NCBI GenBank assembly: GCA_041685115.1
Contig: JAWLGK010000016.1
Coordinates: forward strand, 1 to 64,000
Source: JALOAT01 sp041685115
Lineage (GTDB): Bacteria; Pseudomonadota; Gammaproteobacteria; Thiohalomonadales; Thiohalomonadaceae
Length of the DNA: 64,000 bases
Direction: 5' to 3'
The position numbers were made by a program, and so were the translations under genes. Under the pieces are notes generated by a model, which worked only from the letters and a program-made list of their open reading frames with translations, did no database searches and was not told the origin of the DNA. How positions within the stretch are numbered: the first letter of the stretch is position 1; the number at the start of each line of letters is the position of its first letter. Shown one piece after another: positions 58,451 through 64,000 of this stretch.

Positions 58451-59680
58451 TCAGCCGGGCTTGCCGTCCAGCCGCGGGCGCAGGTAGATGAGCAGGTAGC
58501 GCAGCCCCCACGGCACCACGGCGGCGAGCCAGGCAGCGGCGGCGAGCAGGTTGGGCTGGACGGGGCTGGCGGCGACGATGAGTTGCACGTCGCCGACGAT
58601 GCGCAGGAGCACCGCCGCGAGCATGAGCACGAAGGCGGTCCAGTCCAGGTTGTCCATGGTCAGCGGCCTGCCCGAGTGACCGCGGCTGACGCGGGTGATC
58701 ATGGCGACGACCATAGCCGCGATAAAGCCGATGGCAACGGCGTGCAGGGGGGCGCGGGCGAGGATGAATTCACCCGTGGTCAGTAGGGCGAGACTCTGGA
58801 TGATGTAGAGCACGAGGCCAAACGACAGGCCGGCGAAGGCGATGTGCAGGGCGCCGAGCAGACGCACGGACAGGCTGCGCCGAAAGCCCCAGTGCAGGGT
58901 GTGGTGAAGAGTGGCAAACAGCAGCGGTGCGTCGGCGAGGAAGAGCCATTGGACGTGGCCAAGGGTTTCCAGAGTGAAGTGCGCGACGACCGCCGCCCAC
59001 AACACGGGAAAGGTCCAGGGCGGTTGCACCAGGGTGTAGTTCGGGATCACCGACCCGGAGAAGAACGGGATCATGCGGTGGCCGACCAGCACCAGCACGG
59101 GCACCAGAAACAGCCACAGTGCGCCGCGCAGGGCAGCCTGCAGCAACAACGGACTCTCGATCGCTATCCAGGCAGCGAAGGCGAGTTCGGAAATCACACC
59201 CAGGACGAGGGCGATGTTCAGTTGGGTTTCGTAGCGGCGGTCGCGGGGGCCGACGGCGCGGTAGACCTGATAAAGGCCCTGGATGCCGAAGGCGAATCCG
59301 AAGGCATGCACGACGATACCCGCCAGCACCACCGCTGTGCCCGCAAACAGCCCTGCGTAGAACAGCAGCACACCGGCGGTCATCAGCAAAAAGGCGCGGA
59401 CGTAGCTGTGTTCCGGCACCAGGGGACCATTCATCCAACGCGGATAGGTGGTCATGAGAAAGCCGAACATGAGGAACGGGAACACGCCGAATAGCATGAG
59501 CCATGCGTGGGTGAAGGTGCTGGGGATGGCGGTTTGCAGCGGTGCGATCACCCCGGTGTAGCGTGCCGCCAACTCGACACTCCACCACACCAACGTGAGC
59601 ATGAACTGTGCGACACCGGCGAAGAACATCACGCGGTGAGGGGCAGCGGTGAAGACCTTCCAGTGAGTGAGCTTGTGCAT
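58451..59680 (-). CDS. nnrS: NnrS-family heme/NO-response membrane protein
   Basis: 409 residues and about 12 membrane segments. Family motifs are PHRVMFFAG near the N-terminus, SFTHAWLM-like FTHAWLMLFGVFPFLMFGFLMTTYPRW (shown by FGFLMTTYPRW) and GHRMIPFFSGSV. The histidines in these positions are the putative metal or heme ligands. NnrS relieves nitric oxide stress in some proteobacteria. No denitrification gene is adjacent. ATG at 59680 is preferred over an upstream TTG. Confidence 0.88.
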   Translation of the reverse strand: MHKLTHWKVFTAAPHRVMFFAGVAQFMLTLVWWSVELAARYTGVIAPLQTAIPSTFTHAWLMLFGVFPFLMFGFLMTTYPRWMNGPLVPEHSYVRAFLLMTAGVLLFYAGLFAGTAVVLAGIVVHAFGFAFGIQGLYQVYRAVGPRDRRYETQLNIALVLGVISELAFAAWIAIESPLLLQAALRGALWLFLVPVLVLVGHRMIPFFSGSVIPNYTLVQPPWTFPVLWAAVVAHFTLETLGHVQWLFLADAPLLFATLHHTLHWGFRRSLSVRLLGALHIAFAGLSFGLVLYIIQSLALLTTGEFILARAPLHAVAIGFIAAMVVAMITRVSRGHSGRPLTMDNLDWTAFVLMLAAVLLRIVGDVQLIVAASPVQPNLLAAAAWLAAVVPWGLRYLLIYLRPRLDGKPG

Positions 59681-59866
59681 GGGCGCGCATTTCGGCAGGG
59701 GGGCGCGCAAAGTGTAGAAGCTGTATGGAAAGAGCGGCCTTGATGAACGTCAAGCCGATGACGTGCACTGAAGAATGTCAGCGATCCAGCCAGGGTTTAT
59801 CACTGGAGGCCATTCCAGGGTGGCGAAACGCAGAGGTCGCGAGCTTTCGGTCATCCACATGCGCAT

Positions 59867-60574
59867 TCAACCGCACGCGCTGAGGGCGGCGATCTCGTCG
59901 GGAGTGAGTGCGCGGTACTCGCCAGGCGCGAGCGCCGGATCGAGCTCCACCGTGCCGATGCGGTCACGATGCAAGGCGACCACGTGGTTGCCCACCGCGG
60001 CGACCATGCGTTTGACCTGGTGATAGCGGCCTTCCGTGATGGTGAGCCAGACTTCGGTGGGGCCGATGATCTCCACGTGGGCCGGTTGGGTGGACTGTGC
60101 TTCGCCATGCAACAGCACACCGGCAGCAAGCTGTGTCGCGGCCGCCTCGTCGATGGGCTCGGCCAGGGTTACGCGATAGCGCTTGGCGCACTTGCGCCGC
60201 GGGCTGGTGATGCGATGGGACCAGGCGCCATCGTCGGTGAGCAGCACCAGGCCGGTGGTGTCCAGGTCCAGGCGGCCGGCCGCATGCAGCGCATGACGGT
60301 ACGACTCGGCGATCAGGTCGAGCACCGAGGGATGCGCACCGTCCTCGGTCACCGATACATAACCGGCGGGTTTGTTGAGCATCAGGTAACGGGGGCCCGG
60401 TATCACCAGCGGCCGCCCGGACAGCGTCACGGTCTGCGCCGTGGTGACATGCAGCGACGGATCGCGCACCGGTGTGCCGTCCACGCACACGTCACCGGCA
60501 CGCACCGCCCGTTGCGCCTGGGAGCGCGTAAGTCCGGCGGCGTTGCCGAGGAAACGATCGAGGCGCAGGCTCAT
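59867..60574 (-). CDS. rsuA: 16S rRNA pseudouridine(516) synthase
   Basis: 235 residues, matching RsuA. S4 RNA-binding domain (about 1-60: LRLDRFLGNAAGLTRSQAQ), catalytic AGRLDLDTTGLVLLTDDG with the conserved aspartate, and KRYRVTL and RYHQVKRM motifs. RsuB, RluE and RluF paralogues are related; the length and N-terminal S4 arrangement favour RsuA. ATG at 60574, with no upstream in-frame alternative of note. Confidence 0.85.
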   Translation of the reverse strand: MSLRLDRFLGNAAGLTRSQAQRAVRAGDVCVDGTPVRDPSLHVTTAQTVTLSGRPLVIPGPRYLMLNKPAGYVSVTEDGAHPSVLDLIAESYRHALHAAGRLDLDTTGLVLLTDDGAWSHRITSPRRKCAKRYRVTLAEPIDEAAATQLAAGVLLHGEAQSTQPAHVEIIGPTEVWLTITEGRYHQVKRMVAAVGNHVVALHRDRIGTVELDPALAPGEYRALTPDEIAALSACG

Positions 60575-60646
60575 TGTGAGTTTGTCACTGTAGTGGTGCA
60601 AAACACGACCCAGAATGTTGCCAGTTTTTCCAACGGAGGTGCACTC

Positions 60647-60829
60647 GTGAAACAGAATGTAGGCGGTATCGACAAGGGCCTGCGCATCGTCGTCGGCGCG
60701 GCGCTCATCGGTTTGACGGTTGCGGGCGTGCTGCCCGTGTGGGGCTGGATCGGCGTGGTGCCGTTGGCGACCGGACTCATGGGCCGTTGCCCGCTGTACC
60801 CGCTGGTCGGCGTCTGCACCAAGAAGTGA
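60647..60829 (+). CDS. DUF2892-type small membrane protein
   Basis: 60 residues with a GTG start at 60647 and a strong ACGGAGG 7 bp upstream. It opens KQNVGGIDKGLRIVVGAALIG and ends GRCPLYPLVGVCTKK, with two membrane segments between, as in DUF2892 (YgaP C-terminal) proteins. These often accompany rhodaneses; none is adjacent here, the nearest being 10 kb away. A hairpin follows at 60839-60864 without a T tract. Confidence 0.88.
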   Translation: MKQNVGGIDKGLRIVVGAALIGLTVAGVLPVWGWIGVVPLATGLMGRCPLYPLVGVCTKK

Positions 60830-60889
60830 GTCCGCCGGCGAAGGCCGCCACACGGCGGCCTTCGCCCCCAGCACGCGTGACAACCGACG

Positions 60890-61126
60890 CCAACAGCCTG
60901 GACCCCGGCTGTCGCCGGGGTGACGACTTGGTGCTTGTTGCCTGCACGGCGGTCCATCACGCACGGACACTTCCAACACGTCATGCCGGCGAAGGCCCAC
61001 GACTGTCTGAAACGTGTACGCGACCACCCCAGGCTGGTGAGCGGTGGTTCGAAAGGCATTCGCCCACGGTGTGGGCTCCTACGGGTAGTTCTCAACGTGT
61101 TGTAGGAGCCGACACCGTCGGCGAAT
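60890..61126. repeat. CACCCCGGC repeat followed by an inverted REP pair
   Basis: GACCCCGGCTGTCGCCGGGGTGACG near 60901 belongs to the GTCACCCCGGC family. REP units lie at 61058-61082 (ATTCGCCCAC...GGCTCCTAC) and 61102-61126 (GTAGGAGCCGACACC...GCGAAT). The second is inside the coding region of the following gene. Confidence 0.85.
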
Positions 61127-61775
61127 GTATTCCGATACGGCGGGTCTTGGCGGGAGGGGCTTGGCCTGCGCTGCGACGCGGCAGCGTGAAGCTGTGATCC
61201 GCGCCGTCGATCACGTGCACGGTGTGCGCGGCATGAACGGGCACGAGCACGTCGCGCAGTTGTGCCAAATCGCATAGTGGATCCCGCGTTCCCTGAATGA
61301 ACAGCATGGGACAGCGCACCGCGGGAAGATGCGCCGCGCGCAGCTTGTCAGGCTGCCGTGCGGGATGGAGGGGATAGCCGAAGAACACCAGGCCGTCGCA
61401 GTGCTCGCCCTGCGCCGCCACATGGGAGGCCATGCGCCCGCCCATGCTCTTGCCGGCCAGAAACACCCGCGCCGGTGCCAGCGGGTCCTGGCGCACCGCG
61501 GCGATCACCGCACGCCACGCCGCCTCCAGCACCGGCGCCCGATCGGGCGCCTTGCCACCGCGCTCCTTGTAGGGAAAGTTGAACTTGATGCTGAGCAGCC
61601 CGTGCGCCGCGAACCCGGCCTGCAAGGCGCTGATGAAGGGCGCCTGCATGTCGTTGCCGGCGCCATGGGCGATGATGACGGCGCTGCCCTCGCCTGCACG
61701 CCAGCGGGATGGGATCGCCCACACCGCACCGACGCTGCCCTCACCGACCGTGATGCGGCGCTGTTCCGTGCGCAT
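61092..61775 (-). CDS. alpha/beta hydrolase, dienelactone-hydrolase-like
   Basis: 227 residues. The oxyanion and nucleophile regions are IIAHGAGNDM and GKSMGGRMAS (nucleophile Ser in GKSMG). FIQGTRDPLCD holds the acid Asp and GADHSF the catalytic His, so the triad is intact. Resembles small Tex30/KANL3-like hydrolases; the substrate is unknown. The last 11 residues (HSPTVSAPTTR) are encoded by a REP unit, which also shifts the natural stop. One base separates it from uppP, implying cotranscription. Confidence 0.82.
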   Translation of the reverse strand: MRTEQRRITVGEGSVGAVWAIPSRWRAGEGSAVIIAHGAGNDMQAPFISALQAGFAAHGLLSIKFNFPYKERGGKAPDRAPVLEAAWRAVIAAVRQDPLAPARVFLAGKSMGGRMASHVAAQGEHCDGLVFFGYPLHPARQPDKLRAAHLPAVRCPMLFIQGTRDPLCDLAQLRDVLVPVHAAHTVHVIDGADHSFTLPRRSAGQAPPAKTRRIGIHSPTVSAPTTR

Positions 61776-61776
61776 G

Positions 61777-62577
61777 TCAGTAGTAGTAGGCGAGCAGAAT
61801 GCCGCCGAACAGGATGCGGTACCAGGCGAAGCCGATGAAGGTGTGATTGGACACGAAACTCAGCAGGCCCTTCACCGCGATCAGCGCCGCCACGAAGGCG
61901 GTGATGAAACCGATCGCGAACAACGGCAGGTCGCCCCATTCCAGCAACGCGCGGTTCTTGTACACGTCGTAGGTGGTTGCGCCGATCATGGTCGGGATGG
62001 CGAGGAAGAACGAGAACTCGGTGGCGGCCTTGCGCGACAGGCCGAAGATCAGGCCGCCCATGATGGTGGCGCCCGAACGGGACACACCGGGCACCATGGC
62101 GACCGACTGGGCGAGGCCGACCTTGAGGGCATCGGTCCAGCGCATGTCGTCCACAGTCTCGATGTGGTGCTTGCGGTTGTAGAAGTGCTCCACCCACAGA
62201 ATCACGAAACCGCCCGCCACCAGCATCACCGCCACATTGAAGGGATTGAACAGGTGGTCCTTGATGATGCGGTGCAACAGCAGGCCGAACACCAGCGCCG
62301 GCAGGAAGGCGACCAGCACGTTGACGGTGAAGCGCTGCGCCACCGGGTCGCTGCGCAGCCCGCGCGCCACACGCACGATGCGTTCGCGGTATTCCCAGCA
62401 CACCGCCAGGATGGCACCGAGCTGGATGGCGATGTCGAAGACCTTCGCCCGCTCGTCGGTGAAATCGAGAAAATCACCGACGATGATGAGATGGCCCGTG
62501 CTGGAGATGGGCAGGAACTCGGTGGCACCTTCCACCAGCCCGAGCAGGAAGCCCTTGAGGAGCAAAATCCAATCCAT
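61777..62577 (-). CDS. uppP: undecaprenyl-diphosphatase UppP (BacA)
   Basis: 266 residues with seven to eight membrane segments. EGATEFLPISSTGHL and PGVSRSGATI are the two active-site motifs. It dephosphorylates undecaprenyl diphosphate at the periplasmic face, regenerating lipid carrier for peptidoglycan and giving bacitracin resistance. ATG at 62577. The hydrolase gene follows at one base. Confidence 0.96.
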   Translation of the reverse strand: MDWILLLKGFLLGLVEGATEFLPISSTGHLIIVGDFLDFTDERAKVFDIAIQLGAILAVCWEYRERIVRVARGLRSDPVAQRFTVNVLVAFLPALVFGLLLHRIIKDHLFNPFNVAVMLVAGGFVILWVEHFYNRKHHIETVDDMRWTDALKVGLAQSVAMVPGVSRSGATIMGGLIFGLSRKAATEFSFFLAIPTMIGATTYDVYKNRALLEWGDLPLFAIGFITAFVAALIAVKGLLSFVSNHTFIGFAWYRILFGGILLAYYY

Positions 62578-62625
62578 GATCGCCTTTCGCGTCGCTTATG
62601 ACATGGCGCAAAGCCGCAGCGATTG

Positions 62626-62893
62626 TAGTGTACTGTTTCACTCTTGGAGGCACTTTCAGCGAGCCGCTGGTCGGCCAGATGCAAGGCGCGCTCGCGCAGG
62701 AATGGCGGCCCCATTTCAAGAGAGCGCAACGCCGCAGATGGCCGACCAGCGGCTCGCCCGAAGGGAGCCACCTAAAAGCGCCAATGCGGCGTTGCACTCC
62801 TTGACAAGGGCTTGCCATTGCCTGCGGAGTGCGCCTTGCCTTGGCGCTTTTGGGTGGCTCTGAAAGTGCCTCCAAGAGTGAAACAGTACACTA
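62626..62893. mobile_element. 268-bp MITE-like element with perfect 34-bp inverted ends
   Basis: 62626-62659 and 62860-62893 are perfect reverse complements (TAGTGTACTGTTTCACTC...). Inside are two further inverted pairs: 62660-62677 with 62739-62756 (18/18) and 62765-62784 with 62841-62860 (19/20), so the whole folds as a three-stem structure. The outermost TA at each end could be a target duplication, as made by IS630/Tc1-type transposases. No coding sequence is present. It occupies most of the 422-bp gap between the two minus-strand genes uppP and the DEAD-box helicase. Confidence 0.75.
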
Positions 62894-62999
62894 TTCCCGC
62901 CTGGCCCTCATGGTCAGCCCTTGCCGCGGACCGGGACCAGCTCGCGGTCCCGTGTCTGCATGGCCGGGACCGGCGGCCGTGGGCCGCCGGTCTGAGGCT

Positions 63000-64000
63000 T
63001 CAGGCGCGACGGAAACCTTCGCCGCGACGCTGGTTGTAGCCGCCGCGATTGCCTTGCGGGCGATCCGAGAAACGTCGGCCGTTGGGACGTGGACCGGAAG
63101 GACGACGATGGGTCGGCTCCAGGCGCGGCTCCAATCCCGGGATGACGGCGTATTCCAGACGTCCGCCCGTAAGCCGCTCGATACGGCCGAGCTTCGGACG
63201 ATCGGCGGGACCCACGAAGGTAATGGCCGTGCCGCTCGCACTGCCTCGGCCGGTGCGGCCGATGCGGTGGATGTAGTCCTCGGCCACCATGGGCAGGTCG
63301 AAGTTGATCACGTGGCTGATGCCCGCGATGTCGAGGCCGCGCGCCGCCACGTCAGTGGCGACCAGCAGGCGCACCTCGCGCCGGCGCATGCGATCCACCG
63401 TGCGCTTGCGATCGCGCTGGCCCATGTCACCGTGCAGGGCCACGCAGGCATGGCCCTGCTCGCTCAGGGTCTGCGCCAGGGTCTCGGCGCCGGCCTTGGT
63501 GGCGGTGAACACCACGGCCTGATCCAGCTCTTCGGCGGCAATGATGTGCGACAGCAGGGCGTGCTTGTGCGCGAGGTCGTCGGCCCGGTGGGCGCGCTGG
63601 GTGATGCGCTCATGACGCATGGCGGCGGCCGCCAGTTGCAGGCGCGCCGGGTCCTTCAGCAGTTCGTTGGCGACGGAAAGCACGGTGCCCTCCAGGGTGG
63701 CGGAGAACAGCGCGGTCTGGCGCGTGGCCGGCGTGGCGCTGGCGATGTGACGCACGTCGTCCAGAAAGCCCATGTCGAGCATGCGGTCGGCCTCGTCCAG
63801 CACGAGCATTTCCAGACGCGAGAAGTCGATACGCCCGCGTTCCATGTGGTCCATCAGGCGACCCGGCGTGGCCACCAGGATATCCACCGGACGCGACAGG
63901 GCGCGGATCTGCGGCGGATAGGGCACACCGCCCACCACGCTCACCGTGATGGGACGCGAGAACTTGCCGAACTCGCGGATGTTTTCTTCCACCTGGGTGG
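63000..64000 (-). CDS. DEAD-box RNA helicase, RhlE-like, 5' end outside the window
   Basis: Only the C-terminal ~333 residues are present. The frame is open to 64000 and the first residues read VEENIREFGKFS, so the apparent start codon GTG is an internal valine. Visible motifs are PVDILVATPGRLMDH, VLDEADRMLDMGF, SATLE, VATDVAARGLDIAG and HRIGRTGRG. The tail is basic and Arg/Gly-rich. Walker A and the Q motif lie off the right edge. Family placement with RhlE rests on the GFLDDVRHI helix and tail. Confidence 0.85.
   Translation of the reverse strand, partial: TQVEENIREFGKFSRPITVSVVGGVPYPPQIRALSRPVDILVATPGRLMDHMERGRIDFSRLEMLVLDEADRMLDMGFLDDVRHIASATPATRQTALFSATLEGTVLSVANELLKDPARLQLAAAAMRHERITQRAHRADDLAHKHALLSHIIAAEELDQAVVFTATKAGAETLAQTLSEQGHACVALHGDMGQRDRKRTVDRMRRREVRLLVATDVAARGLDIAGISHVINFDLPMVAEDYIHRIGRTGRGSASGTAITFVGPADRPKLGRIERLTGGRLEYAVIPGLEPRLEPTHRRPSGPRPNGRRFSDRPQGNRGGYNQRRGEGFRRA

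Overview
The window is GC-rich, densely coded and bacterial. RecBCD in the order recC-recB-recD, a proteobacterial-type GshA, MurU, ArfB, RsuA, a UPF0149 (YgfB-like) protein, NnrS, a TauE/SafE permease and a group 3b [NiFe]-hydrogenase together suggest a free-living gammaproteobacterium, perhaps a Chromatiales-like chemolithotroph or sulfur oxidiser. The lineage is an inference; no rRNA or marker gene is present to settle it. Layout: (1) 1-1700 holds a dispersed repeat, murU and a small Sel1-repeat protein. (2) 1932-9667 is a minus-strand, seven-gene envelope operon: three LPP20-like exported proteins, a CsgG-like lipoprotein, an MltC-like lytic transglycosylase, a periplasmic FecR-domain protein and a CHASE2 class III adenylate cyclase. 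Three neighbouring members share an F-E-A-Y-R motif, and in two of them it recurs every 11 residues. This is the best candidate for an undescribed system: an envelope or peptidoglycan-linked sensor feeding a cAMP-producing membrane enzyme. (3) 10043-11131 encodes a lipoprotein beta-propeller with eight repeats of exactly 40 residues. (4) 11467-23357 is a c-di-GMP signalling block: a cytosolic HD-GYP protein converging on two tandem paralogous GGDEF-EAL membrane receptors. One paralogue is intact; the other has lost key residues of both output domains. (5) 23526-31200 carries two small membrane proteins, tRNA-Asp, gshA, a degenerate NERD-like membrane protein, a chemoreceptor and a protein with four 25-residue C-terminal repeats. 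(6) 31217-39806 is recCBD. (7) 39946-40735 is a 134-bp tandem array plus a dispersed repeat. (8) 40766-44862 is hydBGDA. (9) 45018-45822 is a non-coding island with roughly 68-bp inverted termini. (10) 45907-64000 is a mosaic of housekeeping and accessory genes: arfB, a DUF938 methyltransferase, a radical SAM protein, a SPOR lipoprotein, a rhodanese, a DeaD helicase, a UPF0149 protein, a LEA2 lipoprotein, TauE, a pseudo-HAD protein, a NYN-LOTUS protein, a DUF72 protein, NnrS, rsuA, a DUF2892 protein, an alpha/beta hydrolase, uppP and a truncated RhlE-like helicase at the right edge. Intergenic space is unusually rich in palindromic repeats of at least six families, several of which have become part of gene 3' ends. 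No CRISPR array, prophage, rRNA or transposase gene was seen.
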